48,097 bases of DNA from Oscillospiraceae bacterium. GTDB lineage: Bacteria; Bacillota; Clostridia; Oscillospirales; Oscillospiraceae. Made by a program: the position numbers and the translations under genes. Positions 36,260 through 44,291 of this stretch are shown here, one piece after another (positions within the stretch are counted from its first letter, which is position 1; each line of letters begins with the position of its first letter). Below the pieces are notes generated by a model that worked only from the letters and a program-made list of their open reading frames with translations, did no database searches and had not been told where the DNA came from. The stretch covers positions 1 through 48,097 of the forward strand of contig JAFSET010000068.1 in the NCBI GenBank assembly GCA_017435615.1. Direction: 5' to 3'.

Positions 36260-37002
36260 ATTTTTTGGAATGGGTCAAGCATCGGGCATATTGGGCTCTC
36301 GATTTTCCAACATATAAGAAGTACTCCTCCCCTGCATACATTCCACTCTAACAAGCGATTCAAGTACCATATGATACCTGCAAGAATATAGTCTTCAATC
36401 AAAACAAACTCCTCTTTGCATCTGCGCCAGGGATAGAGTATTTGCACAGCTACATCCTGTCGATATCCGCTTGCACACATAATTGTCTGCACCCGTTCTA
36501 TCACATCCTCCACATCATAATCCTGCCACAAAGGCAATATAGTGTTTTTAGAAAGTCTTGTAAGCGCCATCATTTTGGTTTCAAGCAGATCCGCATAACG
36601 CTGGGACGGAGCTTTCTTTTTACAGCACCCGTATACATTCAAGCAATTTTTTGCCCAAAATACACTCACGGCATTGTCCGATTCTAATTTCCCCTGGAGA
36701 AAATCCATTGCTTCCCCCTCCCCTTTTTCCCAGTTTAGACGGCAGCCCAAAGCTTTTTTCAGTTTGTATAGTGCATCTTCATTCCATGCTATTGCACATT
36801 CTTCTTGCCAGTCAAAAATAAGCTGACCTAGATTTCTTTCCCGAACAAACAACTCTTCTTGCGTTGTTTGTCCTTCCATAAACCTGTGCACATCCCGTTT
36901 CGAACCAACGACGATTCGTTCTTGTTGTGTTTGCCGGTTTAGCGTCAGTGCCATCACAACCGGCTTCGTCTGCTCCAAAAATTTCTTATTTTTTCTAAAC
37001 AT
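36250..37002 (-). CDS. Unrecognised element protein
   Basis: 250 residues with a strong ribosome site (AGGAGG five bases before the ATG). No family is recognised. Visible features: a basic N-terminus (FRKNKKF), RQTQQERIVVGSKRDVHRF, a CCKKK cluster near 147, and a mostly helical, tryptophan-containing middle. The last 30 residues are rich in Cys, Ile and Leu, and the frame ends by overlapping the next gene by 10 bp. It is the first of a three-gene unit (this gene, HTH gene, recombinase), so a regulatory or accessory role in excision is possible but only inferred from position. Confidence 0.6.
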   Translation of the reverse strand: MFRKNKKFLEQTKPVVMALTLNRQTQQERIVVGSKRDVHRFMEGQTTQEELFVRERNLGQLIFDWQEECAIAWNEDALYKLKKALGCRLNWEKGEGEAMDFLQGKLESDNAVSVFWAKNCLNVYGCCKKKAPSQRYADLLETKMMALTRLSKNTILPLWQDYDVEDVIERVQTIMCASGYRQDVAVQILYPWRRCKEEFVLIEDYILAGIIWYLNRLLEWNVCRGGVLLICWKIESPICPMLDPFQKICL

Positions 37003-37074
37003 TTTGACCTCCTATATGTTGTAATTCTGTTTTTATTTTTTATTTTTCGAATTATTTCGCGTAACTCCATTTTA

Positions 37075-37090
37075 CCTTACGATCCTTACG
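37075..37090. promoter_or_regulatory. Direct repeats in the divergent intergenic region
   Basis: CCTTACG occurs twice with a 2-bp gap (37075-37081 and 37084-37090) in the 182-bp region between two divergently transcribed genes of the element. It could be an operator for a regulator of excision. No clear promoter pair was identified there. Confidence 0.25.
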
Positions 37091-37184
37091 TACGAGGTGC
37101 CGCTAATCCATATACACAACCGAAATATTCTGCTATTCTGTTCTTAAAGCAGCAACTACAAAAATTCTTTAAGGGGGTGTGATA

Positions 37185-37412
37185 ATGCGTCAAGCCGGCA
37201 AAGTTAATGTGATCGTATACGTGCCGAATACAACCGCTGGCCGCGATGCGTTATCACACCGCGTTGCGACGATTCACGCGAATGCAGTCATCTCGCGGCT
37301 TCAAAAACTTGCTTGCCCATCAGAACAAAAACTACTATTGCTGGATTCCGTCATTGCACAGTGTAAGCAACCGTTTAATGACAAATCATACAATCCCGAC
37401 CGTCTTATTTAA
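37185..37412 (+). CDS. Small protein of unknown function, divergent from the recombinase unit
   Basis: 75 residues (ATG at 37185, with AAGGGGG seven bases upstream). It is the only convincing plus-strand gene in the window. The start is MRQAGKVNVIVYVPN; the middle holds HRVATIHANAVISRLQKL and the motif CPSEQKLLLLDSVIAQC. The first part looks like a beta strand followed by helices. The protein is not recognised. It faces the recombinase unit across a region with direct repeats and is followed by a strong terminator, so it is an independently expressed gene. A control role in excision is a guess. Confidence 0.55.
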   Translation: MRQAGKVNVIVYVPNTTAGRDALSHRVATIHANAVISRLQKLACPSEQKLLLLDSVIAQCKQPFNDKSYNPDRLI

Positions 37413-37459
37413 AAGCAGTACCACTTGACTCAATCGCAACAATCCCATACATAACAAAA

Positions 37460-37497
37460 AGCGCACTCACCTACTGTAAAAAGTAAGTGAGTGCGCT
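37460..37497 (+). terminator. Terminator after the small plus-strand gene
   Basis: AGCGCACTCAC pairs with GTGAGTGCGCT, with further pairing of TACT and AGTA inside; ATTTT follows. It is 48 bp beyond the stop codon. The A-rich other side could serve minus-strand transcription as well. Confidence 0.8.
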
Positions 37498-37500
37498 ATT

Positions 37501-37635
37501 TTACGCATTCCGCAGCAACTCTTGCTCCAAGTGCTGCAACTTATCTTTCAGCCTGTTCCCGGTCTGTTTCGCCCGGCTGTCCGTCTGGCCATACGTCAGC
37601 AAAATATTGTGGTCACTTTTTCCAACAAGTAACAT
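37501..37635 (-). pseudogene. Short 44-codon frame, possible gene remnant
   Basis: A minus-strand frame from the ATG at 37635 encodes 44 residues, ending in NRLKDKLQHLEQELLRNA, a plausible amphipathic helix. There is no good ribosome site. It looks like the C-terminal leftover of a mobile-element protein or a very small gene. Nothing else is seen in the 300-bp gap 37413-37713 apart from the terminator. Confidence 0.25.
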
Positions 37636-37713
37636 TCAAGTCATTTGTATTATACCTTAGATCGACTCAAAAACAAATAATTATCGATTTCTGCAGTAAA
37701 CAAAATACTGCAA

Positions 37714-38070
37714 TTATTCTTTATATTTTGCCCAATCGTTTTCACGGAAGCCGACCAGTACAAAATCATCACCGATCAGCAGCGGACGCTTTACCAGCAT
37801 TCCGTCGGTTGACAAAAGCTGCAGCATTGCCTCCTCGGTCATGCCGGGCAGTTTGTTTTTCAGATCCATGGATTTATACAGCAATCCGCTGGTGTTGAAA
37901 AACTTCCGGATAGGCAAACCGCTTTTTGCGTACCACCCAGTCAGCTCCGAGAGAGTTGGATTCTCTGACTTAATATCCCGCAGTTCATATTGGATGTTGT
38001 TGTCATCCAGCCACTTTTTCGCCTTCTGACAAGTAGTGCACTTGGGATAGCAAATGAATTTCAGCATCAT
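37714..38070 (-). CDS. ArsC/Spx-family thioredoxin-fold protein
   Basis: 118 residues. A thioredoxin-like fold is indicated by FICYPKCTTCQKAKKWLDD (CxxC) and the C-terminal LVKRPLLIGDDFVLVGF, which is the ArsC/Spx/YffB signature. Members are either glutaredoxin-type arsenate reductases or Spx-like RNA-polymerase-binding regulators. The length and lack of other ars genes do not settle which; an Spx/YffB-like role is more likely. AGGAG lies six bases before the ATG. It is 38 bp downstream of hsdR and on the same strand, so it may be cotranscribed with the restriction operon or be an older chromosomal gene. Confidence 0.8.
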   Translation of the reverse strand: MMLKFICYPKCTTCQKAKKWLDDNNIQYELRDIKSENPTLSELTGWYAKSGLPIRKFFNTSGLLYKSMDLKNKLPGMTEEAMLQLLSTDGMLVKRPLLIGDDFVLVGFRENDWAKYKE

Positions 38071-38108
38071 ATCACACTCCTGATATATTTTGTTTGCCGG
38101 AATTGTTT

Positions 38109-41100
38109 CTATGCAGCTGTCTTATAGCGCATATAAATATACTCGTAAATCTCCTTACGGTAAGTAGTAATACTCAGTTCATCGTAGCTTTCCGGAAGTT
38201 CTGCCCAAAGGGTATCACGAATCAGATTGTCCACGATTGCTTTGGTTTCCGGCTTGTCGGCCCAGTGATCCAGTTCTGCAATCTTCGCCTTGACTTTTGC
38301 CAAAAGATCAACCGCAACCTTCTTAATCTGTGATATTTCCTGCTTTGTCAAGTTTTCCTTAAACAGCTTATCAAACATGGACAGTTCTTCATCGCTGGAA
38401 AAGCCTTCCCGGATATACCGCTTTTCTTCCTGTGTCAGATCCTGAGCAAGTTTTGTAAGCTCATCAAAGATTCGTTCAATTTCAGCCCGGTTCTTTTCCT
38501 CGTTGTATTCCTTAATGATGGTCTGATAGCGATCATAATAGTCCATACGGCCGGGGTTCCGCAGCAGCATCTGCTTGATGCGTTCCTCCACAAGGTCTGA
38601 CAGATCCTTAATAATCAGCTTTTTGTGTGCAGCCTTTGCAAATTCTTTACGCAGCAATTCAAAGTCAATTTTGGAAATATCAAATTGCTTGGATTCTGCC
38701 AACCCTAGTGAAACGGGTTCCAAAGTCAGATTCTCACTAATGATACGGTTGATCTCCACCATCAAATCAGTGTTGTCAGCATGCTTGCGTTTCAGCTGCA
38801 GTTCCTTGTAAATGGCAACAATGGCATCCCGATACTGCACCTGATCCTCTGTCAGTTCATCTCGCTGCAGATATTTCATCACACGGACGAGCTCGGAAGC
38901 ATAGGTTTGGAATTCCTTTTTATCTTCCATATTGCCGCAAACCGCATTTGCTCCGGACTTGATCAATGCCTGCTTGGCAAAATCTTTTGCAGCAACCAAT
39001 GCAGAAAGATCAAAACCCAACTCGTCAAGGAATGCGTTGGTCTGCCCAATCAGTTCCACAATACGGGCAATCAGCAGATCCTTATCTACTGTGGGATCCC
39101 CGCCGTCCTGACCGCCGACATTGGCCGTATAATCTGCCAGTGCCTTTCTAAGGGCCTTCACAATACCGATGTAGTCCACAATCAGCCCGTTGCTCTTTCC
39201 TTCAGCCACACGATTGGCACGGGCAATGGTCTGCATCAGTGTGTGGGCTTTCAAAGGCTTGTCCAAATACAAGCAGGAAAGGGTCTTTACATCAAAGCCA
39301 GTCAGCCACATGGCGCAGACGAATACGATCCGGAAGGGATTGGCGGAGTCCTTGAATTCCTTGTCCAGCTCCCGTTTTTCCATCTTGGCTCGGTGGGGCA
39401 GAATATCCAGTCCCCACTTCTTGAAGGTTTGGATCTCGTTCTGCTCCTGGCTGATTACCACAGCCATTTCCGTTTCTTTCAGCCAATGCAGCTTGCGCTC
39501 CAGTTCCTGGTATGCCTGTTGAGATGTGGTCTTCTTCAGGGCAGCTTCGGTTTCGGTAATCTTCTCTGCCCAGTATTTCTGTGCCAGGTTGTACATCCGC
39601 ACGCAAGTCACTTTGTTGAGACAGACGAACATAGCCTTGCCGGAAGTCCAAACATTGGTGTAATGCTCCACGAAATCCTTGGCGATTGCCTCCAAACGAG
39701 GCTCTGCCGTCAGCACATGGATCTCCTTGGCAAATTCCAGTTCCAGCTTTTCCTGTTGGTTTACATCCAAATCTGCCGCTTCAATGGCATCGATAATCTC
39801 CTGGGTGATTTCCGGATTTTTGATCGTTCCCAGTTTCTCACCACGGTTTTCGTAGTAAAGCGGCACAGTTGCGCCGTCATCCACTGCCCTCTTAAAGTCA
39901 TACACAGAGATGTAACCGCCGAAGGTGCGCTCTGTGATGGCATCATTGGAGAACAGCGGTGTGCCGGTAAAACCAATACGGGAAGCGGTGGGCAGCAATG
40001 CCACCATATTCTCCGCAAAGATACCGTATTGGCTCCGGTGCGCCTCGTCGGACATAATGATAATATCGTAATTGGGAGTGATGGGTTCTGCGTCGCGCTT
40101 GTTGAATTTTTGGATCAGTGTAAAGATGAAGCTGGGATTGCTTTTCAGCTTGCCGATCAAGTCCTCGCCACTTTGTGCTATGTACTTGGAGGCCTTTACG
40201 CCACCCAGCAGACCGCAGTTCTCGAAGGTGTCACTGATCTGCTTATTCAGTTCATCACGGTCGGTCAGCACCACAAATGTGGGAGAACCTTCAAATTTGC
40301 GGCGAATCTTCTGTGCCAGGAATAGCATAGAGTAGCTTTTACCGCTGCCTTGTGTGTGCCAAAATACGCCCAGTTTTCCGTTGCGCAGCTTGCGCTGCTT
40401 GTACACCTCCACCGCTTCATTGACGCCCAAATACTGATGGTTCCGGGCAAGGATCTTGGCGGTGCGGCCACCGGAGTGGTCATAGAGAATGAAATTCTCA
40501 AACAGATCCATGAAGTTCCGCTTGTTGCAGATACCCCGGAGCATGGTTTCCAGCGCAACGGAGCCTTCCTCATCTTCCTTCAAGCGTTTCCACTCATGGA
40601 AAAACTCATACTTACTGCCCAGTGTGCCTACCTTGGCTTCGTAACCATTGGAGAGCATCAAAAAGGCGTTGTAGTAAAATAAATGAGGAATGGTATCCAA
40701 ATAGTCTGTATAGTTGCAGGTGTAGGCATCCTGCACATCCACATTGTGGTTCTTCAGTTCCAAGAACATCAGCGGAATACCATTGACGAAACCAACGATA
40801 TCTGTCCGTTTGCGGTATAGTTCACCGTGGATCTTAAGCTCCTTGATGGCAAGAAAATGATTGTTCTCGGGATCGTCAAAATCAAAGACCTGCACCCGTT
40901 CTTGCTCGATCTTGCCGTTGGGCTTTTTCACCATCACCGGAATACCGTCCCGGAGATAGCCGTACTTTTCCTCGTTGATCTGCATCAAAGAAGCGGAAGC
41001 CAAATGATGCTCCAGCTTTCTGACCGCATCTTGATAGACTGCTTCCGTCAGCCAGGGATTCAGCTTGAACACAGCATCCTTGAAGTACCGCCAGAGCACG

Positions 41101-41249
41101 ATCTCCCGATAGTTTTTCCGACCAAAGGTGCCGTTTACGCCCAGCTTCTCCGTGTTGTAGGCATAGGAAACCTCCCAGCCCAGTTCATCGTGTAACAGAT
41201 GCCCTGCGCTCTCCTGGACTAATGTATTTTCGGAATATTCGTAGCTCAT
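38109..41249 (-). CDS. hsdR: Type I restriction enzyme subunit HsdR
   Basis: 1046 residues, full length for HsdR. The N-terminal nuclease domain shows the PD-(D/E)xK pattern: D150, E164 and K166 in DIVGFVNGIPLMFLELK. A superfamily 2 motor follows, with Walker A (GSGKSYSML), SDEAHRSQYG (DEAH box), RIGFTGTPLF and VFVCAMWLTGFDVKTL with QTIARANR. The C-terminal DUF3387-like helical region (about 790-1046) contacts the methyltransferase. HsdR translocates and cuts unmethylated DNA as part of an R2M2S1 complex. It is the last subunit gene of the operon, downstream of the HEPN-like gene by 18 bp. No frameshift is seen. Confidence 0.96.
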   Translation of the reverse strand: MSYEYSENTLVQESAGHLLHDELGWEVSYAYNTEKLGVNGTFGRKNYREIVLWRYFKDAVFKLNPWLTEAVYQDAVRKLEHHLASASLMQINEEKYGYLRDGIPVMVKKPNGKIEQERVQVFDFDDPENNHFLAIKELKIHGELYRKRTDIVGFVNGIPLMFLELKNHNVDVQDAYTCNYTDYLDTIPHLFYYNAFLMLSNGYEAKVGTLGSKYEFFHEWKRLKEDEEGSVALETMLRGICNKRNFMDLFENFILYDHSGGRTAKILARNHQYLGVNEAVEVYKQRKLRNGKLGVFWHTQGSGKSYSMLFLAQKIRRKFEGSPTFVVLTDRDELNKQISDTFENCGLLGGVKASKYIAQSGEDLIGKLKSNPSFIFTLIQKFNKRDAEPITPNYDIIIMSDEAHRSQYGIFAENMVALLPTASRIGFTGTPLFSNDAITERTFGGYISVYDFKRAVDDGATVPLYYENRGEKLGTIKNPEITQEIIDAIEAADLDVNQQEKLELEFAKEIHVLTAEPRLEAIAKDFVEHYTNVWTSGKAMFVCLNKVTCVRMYNLAQKYWAEKITETEAALKKTTSQQAYQELERKLHWLKETEMAVVISQEQNEIQTFKKWGLDILPHRAKMEKRELDKEFKDSANPFRIVFVCAMWLTGFDVKTLSCLYLDKPLKAHTLMQTIARANRVAEGKSNGLIVDYIGIVKALRKALADYTANVGGQDGGDPTVDKDLLIARIVELIGQTNAFLDELGFDLSALVAAKDFAKQALIKSGANAVCGNMEDKKEFQTYASELVRVMKYLQRDELTEDQVQYRDAIVAIYKELQLKRKHADNTDLMVEINRIISENLTLEPVSLGLAESKQFDISKIDFELLRKEFAKAAHKKLIIKDLSDLVEERIKQMLLRNPGRMDYYDRYQTIIKEYNEEKNRAEIERIFDELTKLAQDLTQEEKRYIREGFSSDEELSMFDKLFKENLTKQEISQIKKVAVDLLAKVKAKIAELDHWADKPETKAIVDNLIRDTLWAELPESYDELSITTYRKEIYEYIYMRYKTAA

Positions 41250-41267
41250 AGTAACACCATCCTATGC

Positions 41268-43103
41268 TTAGTGTTCAAATTTGTATGCAATTAGGTACGG
41301 ATCGGGGCCGAATAAATATGTTTGAAAATTATTTTGAGACAATTCTTCAGCTGTTTTCAGTTGCTCGTAGTGAATCTTGTTATCATTTTTTGCTTCAAAT
41401 ACAACAGCAGATGTACTTTCAATGTAATCACCGTTCTCAGATTTGCAAAGCATATAATTGACAACATAGTCAAAATAATTGTGAAGATGGTTAAGCGCGA
41501 TTTCAATACCAGTTACTTCTGCCCCTAAATGAGTAGCAATATTTCTTATTCTATGAAGTCTCTTTAATTGCCACTCAATGCGTTGCTTGTGCATTTCGAG
41601 ATATGCAGAGATATCCTTTCCGTTAGACAAACGTTTCCTTATATTATAAAGCCTAGATCTTAAGAGCGGATTATGAGGAAGTAGCATATATATGGATTTC
41701 ATTTCGTCAGAATCTTGCCCATGTATTGCAAAGAATTCAACAAATGATACAAAGTCAACAATTTCGTGCTTTGCTAATTCTGTTGAAAGCACCGCCTCTT
41801 CCAACTGCGCATATACTCCTCTCAAAACTTTAAGAAGATAGGTTTTTTGAATTATAGGCAACACACTATTTATTACATTATCGCGGACACCATTACTTGA
41901 ATAGTTTGCAAACAGGGTTTCCAACGCAGTCCAAAATGTACGGAATAATGTGAGTGTATTTCTTGAGTCAAATGCTTCTGAGTGCATTTCTATGGCACGC
42001 GTCAGCGAATAAAACGAGGATTCTCCCATGGCCTTTGCATTCAAAAGATTACTAATGCGCATATCAATCATATCTTGATTAACAAATGGTCTCTTTTGCA
42101 GTTTGTTGGGCAATCTAATTTCGCGATACCGGCCATCACTGCATTTCTGTAAAATAAGGAATACCTGTTTGGAAAAATAAAAATGTTTAAAATATCGAGA
42201 AAAAGTTTGTAAAAAGCGAATGTAGTCTGTAAATCTTATTGCTGCAATATACGGGTCCAATTCCCTATCTTTAAATCTTACAATTGCAATTTTTTCGTGA
42301 GATCCCTTGTGATTCATCTTGCTGTCATATTCTCGCAATAGTTTTTGTCCAGCATAATCTTTTTCTATTTCGGAGCGTTCCTTTTTTATATCTATTCTTT
42401 CAATTTGACGACTGAACACTAAGTTATCACTAATGCTGTCCATATATTCGATTGAATCAACATCCATCAGAATTAGAAATTCATATTCTTCTCTCTGGCA
42501 AGAAAATAATCGCAAAAATGCTTTGATTTGGTTTGAATTGTTGATAGCGTTTGCATCATTATTGAAAAATCGTTTTGCTGTAGTATATAGATATTCTCGT
42601 GCATATCCAATGTGCGTCAAGGTGATAAAGTAATTTTTTGTGCATGTGATTAATTTTTGTTTTTCGGTTGTTGTAGTAACTAACCGCACTATTTCTCTTT
42701 CATACATCTCGCGATATTTCCGCATAGAACAAGCTTGCTTGAACACGCTAATCCAACCTGATAAATGCGCATGAGTTGTTTTAGCTTCTTCAAACCCCGT
42801 ACGGATACTAAACAGCCGATCTCCAACAATTTTCTTGAAAATATAGTCTTTCTCGGTTTGATCTATAAACTCTTCTATAATCGGAGGTATGTATTTCGCA
42901 TAGTACTCATCCAACATATTATGATTATTGATAAGATCAAACACCTCTTCTATTTCGCGCAGTAATGTCACAACATTATGTTGAGGCAATGCATATGTGT
43001 CAGGAGTAACCTCACTTAATAATTCATCAGCACACTGATAGAACAAATAAAGCATTTCAAGCGAATCGGAATATTCCCAATTATTTGGAACTGTATTTAT
43101 CAT
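41268..43103 (-). CDS. HEPN-like protein embedded in the type I restriction operon
   Basis: 611 residues, unlike any Hsd subunit. Most of the chain is helical. Near the C-terminus, residues 516-530 read KRLHRIRNIATHLGA. R520 and H525 form an R-x4-H motif within a long helix, the signature of HEPN ribonucleases and of Apea-type HEPN domains. Earlier, TLFRTFWTALETLFANYSSN resembles the first HEPN helix. There is no Walker A motif, so it is not PrrC or RloC. The gene starts 3 bp after hsdS with GAGGTG upstream. Its base composition is clearly more AT-rich than hsdR, hsdM and hsdS, suggesting separate acquisition. An RNA-cleaving guard function is inferred, not shown. Confidence 0.7.
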   Translation of the reverse strand: MINTVPNNWEYSDSLEMLYLFYQCADELLSEVTPDTYALPQHNVVTLLREIEEVFDLINNHNMLDEYYAKYIPPIIEEFIDQTEKDYIFKKIVGDRLFSIRTGFEEAKTTHAHLSGWISVFKQACSMRKYREMYEREIVRLVTTTTEKQKLITCTKNYFITLTHIGYAREYLYTTAKRFFNNDANAINNSNQIKAFLRLFSCQREEYEFLILMDVDSIEYMDSISDNLVFSRQIERIDIKKERSEIEKDYAGQKLLREYDSKMNHKGSHEKIAIVRFKDRELDPYIAAIRFTDYIRFLQTFSRYFKHFYFSKQVFLILQKCSDGRYREIRLPNKLQKRPFVNQDMIDMRISNLLNAKAMGESSFYSLTRAIEMHSEAFDSRNTLTLFRTFWTALETLFANYSSNGVRDNVINSVLPIIQKTYLLKVLRGVYAQLEEAVLSTELAKHEIVDFVSFVEFFAIHGQDSDEMKSIYMLLPHNPLLRSRLYNIRKRLSNGKDISAYLEMHKQRIEWQLKRLHRIRNIATHLGAEVTGIEIALNHLHNYFDYVVNYMLCKSENGDYIESTSAVVFEAKNDNKIHYEQLKTAEELSQNNFQTYLFGPDPYLIAYKFEH

Positions 43104-43106
43104 TTC

Positions 43107-44291
43107 TTACACCTCGATTTCTCCGTTCATCAGTTTGGGGAGCAAGCGGTCACGAGCTTCGGCCAATGCGTGGTTTTGAAGTGCTAATGCCTTAATCCGG
43201 CGCGTAATAGTCCAAATAGTGTCCTCAAATCGCTGCCTCACACCCTCATCCGGTATCAAAACTGGGTATTTCTCCATCTGATTCCAATCCGCGCGAGGCA
43301 TCTTTGCGCCTTCTTTACAGGTTTGATAGGTATACTCCACAAATGCCTTATCGAATACTGTCATCAGAAGCAGGCCCCACAATCCCTGTTTTGCTACCAT
43401 AACAAAACTATCTGTAGACACGACACCACTATTGAGTGTAAAGCCAACCTTATGAAAGTAAGGTCTGATTTTGCCAAAGATAATGTCATTTTCGGCATAA
43501 CGGAATTTATTACTAGTAGCATCTTCCGCTGTTCCCCAATTTGAAAGACAAAAATCGACACGCGGCATATGCTCTAAGCCAATGTAAGGAGTATCAGCAG
43601 AAATCTTACTTGCAAGAACAGCATCCTTCTTCAAGTTACATATACTACCAACCGTACTTGCTATCCACCCTTCAGGGATGCCGTCGGTGATGGGAGTGGT
43701 TTCGTGGCTGGGGAAGCGCAGATCCACAAACCACTCTTTATACAGCCGCTGCGCTGCTTCCTCCAACAGCTTGATCTGCTTCTGGTTGTTTTCAATCAGG
43801 TCATCATATATGGACAGCATATCCGCTATTTTCTTCTGCACCTCAATAGGTGGAGCCGGAAAGAGTATTGTTGAAAGCTTTTCCCACGACAGATTATCCT
43901 GCGCCGCTCCTTGTGATATTTTCTTACAATTCTGTTGCAAAATATCGAAGCAGTACTTCACAAAACGGACATCTGCTACTCCCTCATAGGGGAGGAAGCC
44001 CATGACGCTATCGGGGAAACATGCATCAATCGCTAAAATACCAGTATCAGCAATGTTGGCTGCAATAGTTATGCATAACGTTCCAGGATGCCACAGTTTG
44101 CTCTGTGCTAAGCCTTTTTCGTTATAAGTAGTGTCATACTCCGTAATGTAGAAATTTGCATTCTTAACATCCGCAGTTTGAATAAACGGATAATCTCCAC
44201 CAAAAAGCGACGGATCATTGCGAGGCCTGTGCTTAGATCGACCACGAGATACCTCTCCCAGCTGGTCAAGTGTTTTGTATTCCCAAGTCAT
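43107..44291 (-). CDS. hsdS: Type I specificity subunit HsdS
   Basis: 394 residues with two target-recognition domains. TRD1 is about 1-150 (LGEVSRGRSKHRPR, FIQTADVKN, SQGAAQDNLS) and TRD2 about 200-355 (GSICNLKKDAVLASK, DIIFGKIRPYFHKVG). Each is followed by a long coiled coil (IADMLSIYDDLIENNQKQIKLLEEAAQRLY, in the first case more than 20 residues, and ITRRIKALALQNHALAEARDRLLP). HsdS reads the bipartite DNA target and holds HsdM and HsdR. The sequence recognised cannot be predicted. Its start overlaps the hsdM stop by 4 bp (ATGA). It is intact; no inverted repeats for phase-variable switching were noticed. Confidence 0.95.
   Translation of the reverse strand: MTWEYKTLDQLGEVSRGRSKHRPRNDPSLFGGDYPFIQTADVKNANFYITEYDTTYNEKGLAQSKLWHPGTLCITIAANIADTGILAIDACFPDSVMGFLPYEGVADVRFVKYCFDILQQNCKKISQGAAQDNLSWEKLSTILFPAPPIEVQKKIADMLSIYDDLIENNQKQIKLLEEAAQRLYKEWFVDLRFPSHETTPITDGIPEGWIASTVGSICNLKKDAVLASKISADTPYIGLEHMPRVDFCLSNWGTAEDATSNKFRYAENDIIFGKIRPYFHKVGFTLNSGVVSTDSFVMVAKQGLWGLLLMTVFDKAFVEYTYQTCKEGAKMPRADWNQMEKYPVLIPDEGVRQRFEDTIWTITRRIKALALQNHALAEARDRLLPKLMNGEIEV

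Noticed and set aside
37714-38070. Arsenate resistance cargo, as in the B. subtilis skin element
   Set aside because: The protein belongs to the Spx/YffB side of the thioredoxin-fold ArsC group and no arsR, arsB or acr3 gene is nearby. The parallel is probably coincidental.
41268-43103. PrrC or RloC anticodon nuclease
   Set aside because: The position is right, but no Walker A, Walker B or ABC signature is present in the 611 residues, and the R-x4-H motif fits HEPN instead.
44288-44291. Phase-variable hsdS switching
   Set aside because: Only one hsdS gene is present, and no partial hsdS copies, inverted repeats or invertase-type recombinase were noticed next to it.
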